Origin: an uncultured Ruminococcus sp.
GTDB lineage: Bacteria > Bacillota > Clostridia > Oscillospirales > CAG-272
Length of the DNA stretch: 6,291 nt
Assembly (NCBI GenBank): GCA_902766575.1
Contig: CACXED010000152.1
Span: forward strand, 1 to 6,291
Reading direction: 5' to 3'
Both the position numbers and the translations under genes were made by a program. Under the pieces are notes generated by a model. That model saw only the letters and a list, made by a program, of their open reading frames with translations, was not told the origin of the DNA and searched no databases. Of this stretch, positions 1-6,241 are shown piece after piece. Numbering within the stretch: the stretch's first letter is position 1; each line of letters starts with the position of its first letter.

Positions 1-191
1 GCCATGATCTCGGGATTGATGGTTCTGCCGTCCTCGTAGTACTGGGTGCAGGCTTCGGTGGTGATGGTGAAGCCCTGAGGAACAGGGAGACCGAGGTTGG
101 TCATCTCCGCGAGGTTGGCGCCCTTACCGCCGAGAAGCTCGCGCATCTTTGCGTTGCCCTCGGAGAAAAGGTAACAATACTTTTTGCTCAT
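1..191 (-). CDS. ppdK: Pyruvate, phosphate dikinase, N-terminal fragment (cut by window edge)
   Basis: The gene starts at 191 on the minus strand and runs off the left edge, giving 63 full codons. The peptide begins MSKKYCYLFSEGNAKMRELL and continues with GGKGANLAEM, LGLPVPQGFT and TTEACTQYYEDG. This is the characteristic start of PPDK, which interconverts ATP + pyruvate + phosphate with AMP + PEP + diphosphate in the cytoplasm. The visible part belongs to the ATP-grasp nucleotide-binding domain; Lys23 in GGKG corresponds to the ATP-contacting lysine of the Clostridium symbiosum enzyme. The PEP-synthase-like swivelling His domain and the PEP/pyruvate barrel lie outside the window. The start is supported by GGAGGG eight bases upstream. 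In anaerobic Firmicutes the enzyme often works in glycolysis or gluconeogenesis at the PEP node, but its direction here cannot be read from sequence. Only the fragment is seen, so integrity of the rest is unknown. Confidence 0.95.
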   Translation of the reverse strand, partial: MSKKYCYLFSEGNAKMRELLGGKGANLAEMTNLGLPVPQGFTITTEACTQYYEDGRTINPEIM

Positions 192-199
192 TAGGTATA

Positions 200-205
200 C
201 CCTCC
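200..205 (-). promoter_or_regulatory. Ribosome binding site of ppdK
   Basis: On the minus strand this reads GGAGGG, a strong Shine-Dalgarno sequence eight bases before the ATG at 191. It fixes the ppdK start. Confidence 0.85.
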
Positions 206-237
206 ATATATAAAAATCAGCACGGTTATACAAGGCT

Positions 238-294
238 CCGCCGAGACGCTTTCGCCTGATTTGAAAAAAGAACGCGAAAAAGCACAGTCGGCGG
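238..294 (-). promoter_or_regulatory. Hairpin at the 5' end of the predicted ppdK leader
   Basis: In minus-strand RNA, CCGCCGA (294-288) can pair with TCGGCGG (244-238). Nested inside, GCTTTTTCGC (283-274) can pair with GCGAAAGC (255-248), with two extra U residues bulged. The apical loop is about 18 bases and pyrimidine-rich. With the predicted transcription start near 299, this hairpin would begin about five bases from the mRNA 5' end. There is no T-run after it, so it does not look like a terminator; the ribosome binding site is over 30 bases further on. A 5'-end stability element is the simplest reading. A ligand- or protein-binding leader is possible, but I recognise no riboswitch class. 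Confidence 0.45.
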
Positions 295-305
295 CTGCAA
301 TTTAC

Positions 306-334
306 ATTATACCATATTCTCGGGCAAATATCCA
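306..334 (-). promoter_or_regulatory. Predicted SigA-type promoter of ppdK
   Basis: On the minus strand: -35 TGGATA (334-329, 4 of 6 consensus), 17-base spacer, -10 TATAAT (311-306, perfect). The spacer ends in TGG, giving an extended -10 (TGn) that would compensate for the weak -35. The predicted start near 299 leaves a leader of about 108 bases before the ATG. Confidence 0.65.
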
Positions 335-485
335 GAGTATTTTGAAAAATTTATAATTTTCTTCGTTTTTATTCATAAAGAATCCGAATTCGGTTGAAAA
401 TTGTAGCTTTCGCATAAAATCCGATTCAAAATTGATACTGAGAATCCCTCCGGAGCGCTTCGGAAGCGATTTTCCAAAAGCGGTA
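335..485. other. AT-rich divergent spacer with no recognised gene
   Basis: This stretch separates the ppdK and hydrolase promoters. I see no convincing reading frame. It contains a 10-base perfect palindrome, CCGAATTCGG (384-393), and a short hairpin CGCTT-CGG-AAGCG (456-468) with no T-run on either side. Two loosely similar segments, near 381-403 and 419-435, both start AATCCG and end AAAATTG. The palindrome could be an operator for a divergently acting regulator, but nothing in the window supports a particular one. Confidence 0.4.
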
Positions 486-514
486 TTGACAAATCATAGA
501 AAAAAGCGTATAAT
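486..514 (+). promoter_or_regulatory. Perfect consensus SigA-type promoter of the hydrolase gene
   Basis: -35 TTGACA (486-491), 17-base spacer, -10 TATAAT (509-514): both hexamers and the spacing match the housekeeping consensus exactly. Transcription should start near 521, giving a leader of about 44 bases. Such a promoter predicts strong expression unless repressed; no clear operator overlaps it. Confidence 0.8.
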
Positions 515-550
515 TTATGTGTAATGAGGTATAAGTTAATAGCAGACCTA

Positions 551-558
551 AAAGGGGG
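551..558 (+). promoter_or_regulatory. Ribosome binding site of the hydrolase gene
   Basis: AAAGGGGG lies six bases before the ATG at 565. It is purine-rich and well spaced, though a G replaces the A of canonical GGAGG. It supports 565 as the start. Confidence 0.7.
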
Positions 559-564
559 AATACG

Positions 565-1530
565 ATGAAAACTATCGTCAAGACCGCGCTTGCCGCTGCC
601 GGAGCTGCCGCAGTCGGTACGCTCTCGGCTTACGTCACGACAAAGGTTCTGGTCGACGCCGCGCTCGACCGGAATATACCGCAGATAATGTACCGTTCCG
701 GGAGCCGCGTCTCCGGCTCAAAATCGAGCGACGCCTACAGACAGGCGCGAAAGGAGGCAGCGGAGCGTCTGCTCGCGCGGGAGAGCGAGACTGTCGAGCT
801 GACCGCCCGCGACGGCGAGCGTCTCATCGGGCATCTAATCGGAGAGAGCCGGGCAAAGCGGCTGATCATCGCGGTACACGGCTGGCGCTCGAGCTGGACG
901 CGGGATTTCGGCATCATCTCGGATTTCTGGCTTGACGACGGCTGCGCGGTGCTCTTTGTCGAGCAGCGCGGTCAGGGCGAGAGCGGCGGCGAGCACATGG
1001 GCTTCGGGCTTCTGGAGCGCTATGACTGCGCCGATTGGGCGGTCTGGGCGTCGGAGCGCTTTTCGGGCGAAAAGGAGCTGCCGATCTACCTTGCCGGAGT
1101 CTCGATGGGAGCGGCTTCGGTGCTGATGGCGTCCTGTCTCGAGCTGCCGCACTGTGTCAGGGGGATAATCGCGGACTGCGGCTTCACCTCTCCCGACGCG
1201 ATCTGGCGGCACGTTGTGAAGCACAATCTCCATCTCAGCTATAAGCTCCGGCGGGCAATCGCCGACTCGATCTGCAGAAGAAAGCTCGGAGTCGGCGCGT
1301 CCTCGTTCACAACGACCGAGGCGCTGAAGCGCGCGCGGCTCCCGGTGCTGTTCATCCACGGCAGCGACGACAGCTTTGTCCCGGTGGAAATGACCTTTGA
1401 GAACTACAAGGCCTGCGTCTCCGAAAAGCGGCTTCTCATCGTCCCCGGAGCCGGACACGCGATGAGCTTCTACGTCGAGCCCGAGAGCTACAGGCGCGCG
1501 GTACGGGATTTCTGGCGGGACTTCTGCTGA
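565..1530 (+). CDS. Membrane-anchored alpha/beta hydrolase, serine-hydrolase type (YqkD-like)
   Basis: A 321-residue protein. Residues about 5-32 form an Ala/Val-rich hydrophobic segment after Lys2 and Lys6, fitting an N-terminal membrane anchor or uncleaved signal; I see no convincing cleavage site or lipobox. The alpha/beta-hydrolase fold follows: HGW oxyanion-region loop (His105-Gly106), VEQRGQGESGG (132-142), nucleophile elbow GVSMG with Ser180, the segment ADCGFTSP (203-210), HGSDDSFVP with the acid Asp269, and GAGHAMS with His298. The triad is therefore Ser180-Asp269-His298. Motif order and the ADCxF and GHAMS segments resemble Bacillus subtilis YqkD and related DUF-type hydrolases of Firmicutes, whose substrates are mostly unknown; esterase or peptidase activity on a small acyl substrate is plausible. 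The start is supported by the ribosome binding site and perfect promoter. It is transcribed alone, divergent from ppdK and convergent with mfd, so neighbours do not reveal its job. Confidence 0.88.
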   Translation: MKTIVKTALAAAGAAAVGTLSAYVTTKVLVDAALDRNIPQIMYRSGSRVSGSKSSDAYRQARKEAAERLLARESETVELTARDGERLIGHLIGESRAKRLIIAVHGWRSSWTRDFGIISDFWLDDGCAVLFVEQRGQGESGGEHMGFGLLERYDCADWAVWASERFSGEKELPIYLAGVSMGAASVLMASCLELPHCVRGIIADCGFTSPDAIWRHVVKHNLHLSYKLRRAIADSICRRKLGVGASSFTTTEALKRARLPVLFIHGSDDSFVPVEMTFENYKACVSEKRLLIVPGAGHAMSFYVEPESYRRAVRDFWRDFC

Positions 1531-1550
1531 GCCGGAAAGGCTTGATCTGC

Positions 1551-1604
1551 AAAAAAAGATGGTCATCGGAAAAAAGCTCCGGCGACCATCATTTCTTATT
1601 TTTT
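1551..1604. terminator. Bidirectional rho-independent terminator between hydrolase and mfd
   Basis: A 13-position stem (1558-1570 with 1578-1590; arms GATGGTCATCGGA and TCCGGCGACCATC) has one A-C mismatch and one G-U wobble around a 7-base loop. On the plus strand it is followed by a T-rich tract (1592-1604), terminating the hydrolase 27 bases after its stop. On the minus strand it is followed by seven T residues (1557-1551), terminating mfd. The mfd stop codon lies inside the plus-strand T tract, only five bases from the stem, so one element serves both genes. Confidence 0.88.
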
Positions 1605-4600
1605 CCCGCCGCAGCCGATATATGCCTTGAGCAGCTCGCAGATATCGTAAAGCGGGCGCTGACCCTTGATTTTCCAGCTTACCGTTCCGCGTCCGGCGAG
1701 CTGGATGTTCAGCGTCATATTCGCCTTTGACGCCGCTTCGGCAAAGCGCATCGGGTCGAGCTTTTCGGGGATCAGAGTCATCAGCTGACCCTTCTGCTCC
1801 AATTTCGGGATCCGCGCAGTCGAGCAGAGCGCTCTTGCGAGCGACACATACATAAGAGTGTCGGCGGGCTTCGGTATCTCTCCGAAGCGGTCCATCAGCT
1901 CGTCGGCGAGGTCGTCCAGATCCTCCGGCGTCTCGATGTGCGCGATCTTTTTGTAGATATCCATGCGCTGGGACTCGCTGCGGATATACTTTTCGGGCAG
2001 GTAGGCGTCCATCGAGACGTCGACCGCCGACTCGAATTTCGGCTCGAGAGCCTCGCCCTTTTCCTCGAGCACCGCGTCGTTCAGTATCTTGACGTAGAGA
2101 TCGTAGCCTATCGAGTCGAGCTGACCGTGCTGTTCGGCTCCGAGCAGATTTCCCGCGCCGCGTATCTCGAGGTCGCGGAGCGCGATCTTGAAGCCCGAGC
2201 CGAACTCGGTGTACTCGCGCATCGCCGAGAGACGCTTGGTCGCGACCTCGGAGAGCGTCATATGCGGAGGATAGGTGAAATAGGCATAGGCGCGTCGGCT
2301 CGAGCGTCCGACCCGTCCGCGCAGCTGATGCAGCTGCGAGAGCCCGAGCCGGTCGGCGTGGTCGATTATCAGCGTGTTGGCGTTGGGAACGTCTACGCCC
2401 GACTCGATAATTGTCGTGCTGATGAGAATGTCTATCTCGCCGAGCACCATGCCGCTCCAGATATCCGAGAGCTGCTCCTTGTCCATCTGACCGTGAGCCG
2501 TCGCGATCCGGGCTTCGGGGACGGCTTTTGAAATGCGCATAGCCACGCCGTCGATATCGTCCACCGTGTTGTGGAGGAAGAAAACCTGACCTCCGCGCCG
2601 GAGCTCCTTTTTTATCGCCTCGGTGATGATTATATCGTCGTACTCCATGACAAAGGTCTGCACCGGGAAGCGGTCGCCCGGAGCCTCGTCGAGCACCGAC
2701 ATATCGCGTATGCCGCTCATCGCCATGTTCAGCGTGCGGGGTATCGGAGTCGCGGTCAGGGTCAGCACGTCGACGTTTCCGGCGATCTGCTTGAGCTTTT
2801 CTTTCTGCGCGACGCCGAAGCGCTGCTCCTCGTCGACGATGACGAGCCCCAAATCCCTGAAGGTCACGTCGCTTGAGACGAGACGGTGAGTTCCGACGAT
2901 AATGTCGACGTCTCCGCGTCTGAGCTTTCTGAGAGTCTCCGCCTGCTGCTTTGGCGTTCTGAAGCGCGAGATCATGTCAACCTTGACCGGGAAGCCTCTC
3001 ATGCGCGACAGCAGGGTCTGATAATGCTGCATCGCGAGTATCGTCGTCGGGACGAGCAGCGCGACCTGCTTGCCGCTCATGACCGCCTTGAACGCCGCGC
3101 GCATTGCGACCTCGGTCTTGCCGAAGCCCACGTCTCCGCAGAGCAGACGATCCATCGGGACTTTGCTCTCCATGTCCTTCTTGATCTCGTTCACCGACTG
3201 GAGCTGACCCTCGGTCTCCTCGTAGGGGAAAGCGGCTTCGAACTCGCGCTGGAACTCGTCGTCCGGCTCAAAGGCGAAGCCCTCGCGGCGCTGACGCTCG
3301 GCGTAGAGCCTGATAAGCTCCTTTGCCATGCTTTTCGCGGCGAGCTTTGCCTTGGTCTTGGCCTTGATCCAGTCGCTTCCGCCCATCTTTGAGAGCTTGA
3401 CCCCTCCGCCCTCGGTGCGCGAGCCGATATACTTCGACACCATATCGAGCTGATCGGTCGGAAGATAGAGCATATCGCTGCCGGCGTATTTGATTTTGAT
3501 ATAATCCTTTGTTACGCCGACGACGGTCAGCTGCTCGATACCGAGATACTGTCCGATACCGTGGTTCTGATGGACGACATAATCGCCGATCTCGAGGTCG
3601 TTGTAGGAGAGGATCTTCTCCTGCGAGCTGCGGGAGTGCTTCGCCTTTCGTCCGTGGGAGAGGATCGTCCGCGAATAGGAGTTCGGATTCTGGTACATCG
3701 ACAGCAGGGCAAAGCGCGTGTCGGTCAGCTCGAATCCGGCTAAATTGTACCCGGTGACAACGAGCGTCACCCGCTCGGGGAGCGTCAGTATGCCGTAGGG
3801 CTTATCGTCGGGCTGACGGATAGCCTGAAGTCCATGCTCGGAGAGGGCGTCGATGACGCTGCGCGCCGTGACCTCGTTCTCGCAGAGCAGCACCGTGCGG
3901 AATTTTCCGGCGGCGTAGGAGCCGAGATCCTCGCAGAGCAGTTCGATATTGTCGGCGTAGGAGACCGTCTGCTTTGTCCGGTAGGCGAACATTCCCGAGA
4001 GCTTCATTCCCGAAACGCCCGACACAAAGGCGTTGCAGAGCAGCGCTCCCGAGCGGTCGAGAAAGACCTCAAGGCTGTCAAGATGCCTTGAGTAGTCGGA
4101 ATATTTCGCCGAGACCTCGCCCTTTTCGAGCAGAGCCTCGACCTCGCTTCCGATGTGGAAATCGTAAGCCTTCATCCGCTCCGAGCAGGAGACCGACTCC
4201 TGCACGAACACGAGCGGATGTCTCAGTCCGCAGCGTATGGCGGCGTCGGCGGCAAAGTCGGCGAGAGTGGCGTGCTCGGGGTAGACGATCGACATATATT
4301 TGTCGATGAAATTCAGCTCGAGACCGCCGTCTATCGCTTCAAGCTCGGCCGAGAGCTCGGCTCTGACCCGCTCGTCCTTCGCCCTTGAGAGCTGAGCCTT
4401 CACCGCCGCGCGGATCTCCTGCCGCTTTTCTGCGCCGTAGATGAGCTCTCTGGCCGGGGTTATCGTCACCTCGGAGATATTCTCGATCTTCCGCTGGGTC
4501 ATGACGTCGAAATAGCCCATCTGGTCGATCTCGTCGTCAAAAAGCTCTATTCTGACCGGATTGTCGGAATCGGGCGGGAAGATATCTATAATTCCTCCTC

Positions 4601-5171
4601 TGACCGAATACTGACCCGTGCCGTCGACCATCTCGGTGCGGACGTAGCCGTTCGATTCGAGGTAAGAGGCGAGCTCTGCAAGGTCGCAGGGCTTTGTGCG
4701 GTCGATGCTTATCGTCCCCTCGCGAAGCAGAGCCGCGGGGATCGTGAACTGCATCGCGGCGTCGGGAGTGGCTATGACGCAGTCGCAGGAGCCGTCCGGC
4801 GAGACGAACGCCGAGAGCGCCCTGAGCCGCTCGTGCTCGTATTCCCTCGACGCGACGATATTGTGGAACACAAGATCCCGCAGAGGATAGTTCAGCGGCT
4901 TCAGCGACAGCTCGGAGAGCGCGTTATAGAGCTTAAGACCCTCCTTTTCGTCGGGGACGAGGATGAGCGCGGGGACATGATACCTGTCGCGCAGCTTTCC
5001 TATGACCGCGGCGTAGAAAACCGCCCGCGCGCCCTCGCAGAGCCCGCTGACGAGCACCGGATGCGTGCTTTCGTGCCTGCGGGCTTCGATCAGCTTCAGT
5101 ATCTCGGAGGTCTCGCTCTCGAGCAGCATCGCGTCCGGCGCGAGGGCTATTTTACTGTTGATATCCGGCAT
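1596..5171 (-). CDS. mfd: Transcription-repair coupling factor Mfd
   Basis: A complete 1191-residue protein, normal length for Mfd. It is a cytoplasmic DNA translocase that binds RNA polymerase stalled at lesions, pushes it off the DNA and recruits UvrA for nucleotide excision repair. Domains in order: UvrB-like N-terminal module (about 1-330), including the YSVRGGIIDIFPP segment (188-200) of the UvrA-binding region; as usual for Mfd, the UvrB-like Walker A is degenerate. Next come a linker domain, then the CarD-like RNA-polymerase-interaction domain starting DLEIGDYVVHQNHGIGQYLG (525-544). The RecG-type helicase motor has Walker A GDVGFGKTE (679-687, Lys685), motif Ia VPTTILAMQ, Walker B DEEQ (780-783), TATPIPRT (806-813) and motif VI QLRGRVGRS (949-957). 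The translocation (TRG) motif follows around 990-1011, then the autoinhibitory C-terminal domain. All motor motifs are intact and no frameshift is seen. The start has an excellent ribosome binding site, and pth ends 16 bases upstream, indicating cotranscription. Confidence 0.98.
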   Translation of the reverse strand: MPDINSKIALAPDAMLLESETSEILKLIEARRHESTHPVLVSGLCEGARAVFYAAVIGKLRDRYHVPALILVPDEKEGLKLYNALSELSLKPLNYPLRDLVFHNIVASREYEHERLRALSAFVSPDGSCDCVIATPDAAMQFTIPAALLREGTISIDRTKPCDLAELASYLESNGYVRTEMVDGTGQYSVRGGIIDIFPPDSDNPVRIELFDDEIDQMGYFDVMTQRKIENISEVTITPARELIYGAEKRQEIRAAVKAQLSRAKDERVRAELSAELEAIDGGLELNFIDKYMSIVYPEHATLADFAADAAIRCGLRHPLVFVQESVSCSERMKAYDFHIGSEVEALLEKGEVSAKYSDYSRHLDSLEVFLDRSGALLCNAFVSGVSGMKLSGMFAYRTKQTVSYADNIELLCEDLGSYAAGKFRTVLLCENEVTARSVIDALSEHGLQAIRQPDDKPYGILTLPERVTLVVTGYNLAGFELTDTRFALLSMYQNPNSYSRTILSHGRKAKHSRSSQEKILSYNDLEIGDYVVHQNHGIGQYLGIEQLTVVGVTKDYIKIKYAGSDMLYLPTDQLDMVSKYIGSRTEGGGVKLSKMGGSDWIKAKTKAKLAAKSMAKELIRLYAERQRREGFAFEPDDEFQREFEAAFPYEETEGQLQSVNEIKKDMESKVPMDRLLCGDVGFGKTEVAMRAAFKAVMSGKQVALLVPTTILAMQHYQTLLSRMRGFPVKVDMISRFRTPKQQAETLRKLRRGDVDIIVGTHRLVSSDVTFRDLGLVIVDEEQRFGVAQKEKLKQIAGNVDVLTLTATPIPRTLNMAMSGIRDMSVLDEAPGDRFPVQTFVMEYDDIIITEAIKKELRRGGQVFFLHNTVDDIDGVAMRISKAVPEARIATAHGQMDKEQLSDIWSGMVLGEIDILISTTIIESGVDVPNANTLIIDHADRLGLSQLHQLRGRVGRSSRRAYAYFTYPPHMTLSEVATKRLSAMREYTEFGSGFKIALRDLEIRGAGNLLGAEQHGQLDSIGYDLYVKILNDAVLEEKGEALEPKFESAVDVSMDAYLPEKYIRSESQRMDIYKKIAHIETPEDLDDLADELMDRFGEIPKPADTLMYVSLARALCSTARIPKLEQKGQLMTLIPEKLDPMRFAEAASKANMTLNIQLAGRGTVSWKIKGQRPLYDICELLKAYIGCGGKK

Positions 5172-5175
5172 AAAT

Positions 5176-5183
5176 CCTCCTTT
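5176..5183 (-). promoter_or_regulatory. Ribosome binding site of mfd
   Basis: Minus-strand AAAGGAGG, a full anti-16S match, lies in the 16-base gap between the pth stop and the mfd ATG at 5171. The gap from GGAGG to ATG is four bases, slightly short. Confidence 0.88.
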
Positions 5184-5187
5184 GAGA

Positions 5188-5814
5188 TCAGTTGAGAATA
5201 TTCATCGCGCGGTCAAGGTCTCCCGAGACGATGAGCGGGAGATTATCGGCTGTGCGGGTCAGAGCGTCGAAAAAGAGCTTCTTGTCGGCGTCGGGAAAGG
5301 TTCCGAGCACCCATGCGGCGAGATCGTAATCGGGATGCGGCTTTGCTCCGACTCCGAGCCGCACCCTCGGAAATCCGTCCGAGCCGAGCTGGTAGATTAT
5401 GGACTTGAGTCCGTTATGCCCGCCGTCGCTGCCCTTTCTGCGGACGCGTATTTTACCCGGCGCAAGGCTGATGTCGTCGCAGAAGACGATGATGCTCTCC
5501 GGCGCGAGCTTATAGAAATCCGCGGCGTCACGGATAGCCTCGCCGGAGTTGTTCATATAGGTCTGGGGCTTCATGACGAGTCCCCGTCTGCCGGCTATGG
5601 TCAGCTCTCCGACAAGCGAGCGGAAGCGCGAGCGGTCGACTCTGAAATTATATTTTTCCGAAAAATAGTCGACGGCGAGAAAGCCCGCGTTGTGGCGGGT
5701 GAAGGTATAGTCGCCGCCCGGATTGCCGAGCCCGGCTATTATGAACGAGATCGGCTTTGCCGGTTCTGCCGGAGCCTTCTCGATTTTCTTGAAAAGGTCG
5801 AATATATCTGCCAT
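5188..5814 (-). CDS. pth: Peptidyl-tRNA hydrolase
   Basis: A 208-residue cytoplasmic enzyme that cleaves the ester bond between peptide and tRNA in peptidyl-tRNA released by stalled ribosomes, recycling tRNA. The active-site residues, numbered from the chosen start, are Asn31 in GLGNPG, His41 in TRHNAGF (catalytic base), Asp113 in CDDISLAPG and Asn134 in GGHNGLK, matching E. coli Asn10, His20, Asp93 and Asn114. Asn88 in KPQTYMNNSG matches E. coli Asn68. The frame is open upstream to a TTG at 5931, but that codon coincides with the predicted transcription start and has no ribosome binding site. The ATG at 5814 has GGAG eight bases upstream and is preferred. This leaves about 22 extra residues (MADIFDLFKKIEK, then a Pro/Ala-rich linker) before the usual Pth start, a modest extension compared with the 194-residue E. 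coli enzyme. It is the first gene of the pth-mfd operon, an order common in Firmicutes. Confidence 0.97.
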   Translation of the reverse strand: MADIFDLFKKIEKAPAEPAKPISFIIAGLGNPGGDYTFTRHNAGFLAVDYFSEKYNFRVDRSRFRSLVGELTIAGRRGLVMKPQTYMNNSGEAIRDAADFYKLAPESIIVFCDDISLAPGKIRVRRKGSDGGHNGLKSIIYQLGSDGFPRVRLGVGAKPHPDYDLAAWVLGTFPDADKKLFFDALTRTADNLPLIVSGDLDRAMNILN

Positions 5815-5822
5815 TTCCGGAT

Positions 5823-5829
5823 CTCCTTT
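5823..5829 (-). promoter_or_regulatory. Ribosome binding site of pth (decides the start)
   Basis: Minus-strand AAAGGAG, with GGAG eight bases before the ATG at 5814. It picks this start over the longer in-frame TTG start at 5931. Confidence 0.85.
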
Positions 5830-5892
5830 GAGGTCGTAAGTAGTCTGAACGCCGAAAAAGCCCACAGGGGCGCTGACCTCGTGGAACGGCGT
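5830..5892 (-). promoter_or_regulatory. Structured pth leader with competing stems
   Basis: Three pairings are visible in the minus-strand RNA. First, ACGCCG (5892-5887) with CGGCGT (5854-5849). Second, nested in it, GCCC-CTGT-GGGC (5871-5860) followed directly by five T residues (5859-5855), which looks like a small intrinsic terminator. Third, GAGGTC (5880-5875) with GACCTC (5835-5830), which ends at the base before the AAAGGAG ribosome binding site. The first and third cross each other, so they would be alternatives or a pseudoknot. The terminator-like stem has only four base pairs, so attenuation is uncertain. No known riboswitch or T-box motif was recognised. Confidence 0.35.
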
Positions 5893-5936
5893 ATGTATTG
5901 CCGCCGACGCGTTATCCGCATAGGCGTGCAAATATA

Positions 5937-5966
5937 ATTATACCACACAACGCTTCTTTATGTCAA
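5937..5966 (-). promoter_or_regulatory. Consensus SigA-type promoter of the pth-mfd operon
   Basis: Minus strand: -35 TTGACA (5966-5961, perfect), 18-base spacer, -10 TATAAT (5942-5937, perfect), preceded by TGG as an extended -10. Transcription should start near 5930, leaving a leader of about 115 bases before the pth ATG. A run of A/T immediately upstream of the -35 could act as an UP-like element. Confidence 0.8.
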
Positions 5967-6000
5967 GAAATTTTTTGAAAATTATGGCTCCATAGTGGCG

Positions 6001-6015
6001 GCAGCGTGACGCTGC
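6001..6015. repeat. Short GC-rich hairpin beside the left repeat arm
   Basis: GCAGCG-TGA-CGCTGC, a perfect 6-base-pair stem with a 3-base loop. No T-run follows on either strand, so it is not a standard terminator. The adjoining GGCGGC (5997-6002) can also pair with GCCGCC (6041-6046) in the left arm, so it may be part of the same repeat unit. Confidence 0.5.
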
Positions 6016-6036
6016 ACCCAAAGTCAAGGTTTGTCT

Positions 6037-6080
6037 CTGCGCCGCCGCTTGTCTCCGGCTCATCAAACATAGTGCGTCGC
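6037..6080 (-). repeat. Left arm of a 44-base inverted repeat
   Basis: This segment is the reverse complement of 6242-6285 at 38 of 44 positions: 11 identical bases (6037-6047), a 9-base block with 4 matches (6048-6056), 16 identical bases GGCTCATCAAACATAG (6057-6072), one T/G position that would be a wobble pair, and 7 identical bases (6074-6080). On the minus strand it contains an ATG at 6070 opening a 35-codon frame (MFDEPETSGGAETNLDFG...) that stops at 5963. That frame has no ribosome binding site, and its stop overlaps the pth -35, so I do not call it a gene. No transposase is linked to it. Confidence 0.85.
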
Positions 6081-6105
6081 AGAAAAAATATTAGCACCGA
6101 CTCAA

Positions 6106-6137
6106 AAATACGCGTATTTCGCGTACTTCGCGTATTG
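6106..6137. repeat. 9-base tandem repeat (three copies) with 14-base palindrome
   Basis: Three adjacent copies: CGCGTATTT (6111-6119), CGCGTACTT (6120-6128), CGCGTATTG (6129-6137). The first is embedded in the perfect palindrome AAATACGCGTATTT (6106-6119). The array lies between the two inverted repeat arms and is outside any gene. It could be a slippage product or a set of protein-binding sites; nothing here decides. Confidence 0.75.
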
Positions 6138-6241
6138 GCGATTACAAAAATATCATGTAATATCGAATATAATTATTGAATACAGCCAAAAAGTATTGCC
6201 GTCAGCCATAAGCCCATCAAACACGGGTATTTGTCACTTTC

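Noticed and set aside
456..468. Hairpin CGCTT-CGG-AAGCG as a terminator
   Set aside because: The stem has only five base pairs, no T-run follows on either strand, and no gene ends nearby.
835..1566. 243-codon minus-strand open frame opposite the hydrolase
   Set aside because: The opposite strand encodes a hydrolase with a full catalytic triad, promoter and ribosome binding site; this frame also runs through the terminator stem.
1938..4388. Several plus-strand frames of 60-197 codons inside mfd
   Set aside because: All are antisense to intact Mfd domains and show no motif, ribosome binding site or promoter of their own.
5815..5931. In-frame N-terminal extension of Pth from TTG at 5931
   Set aside because: The TTG sits at the predicted transcription start, lacks a ribosome binding site, and the added 39 residues match nothing in Pth; the ATG at 5814 has a well-spaced GGAG.
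5065..5937. Long plus-strand open frame (290 codons) opposite pth and the start of mfd
   Set aside because: It lies opposite two unmistakable genes, has no ribosome binding site or recognisable domain, and is the kind of shadow expected in GC-rich coding DNA.
6106..6137. CRISPR array
   Set aside because: The repeats are 9 bases long, directly adjacent without spacers, and no cas gene is present.
6142..6173. Plus-strand promoter leading into the right arm (TATAAT at 6168-6173)
   Set aside because: The -10 is perfect but there is no acceptable -35 at 16-18 bases, no TGn extension, and the surrounding DNA is AT-rich, so a chance match is likely.
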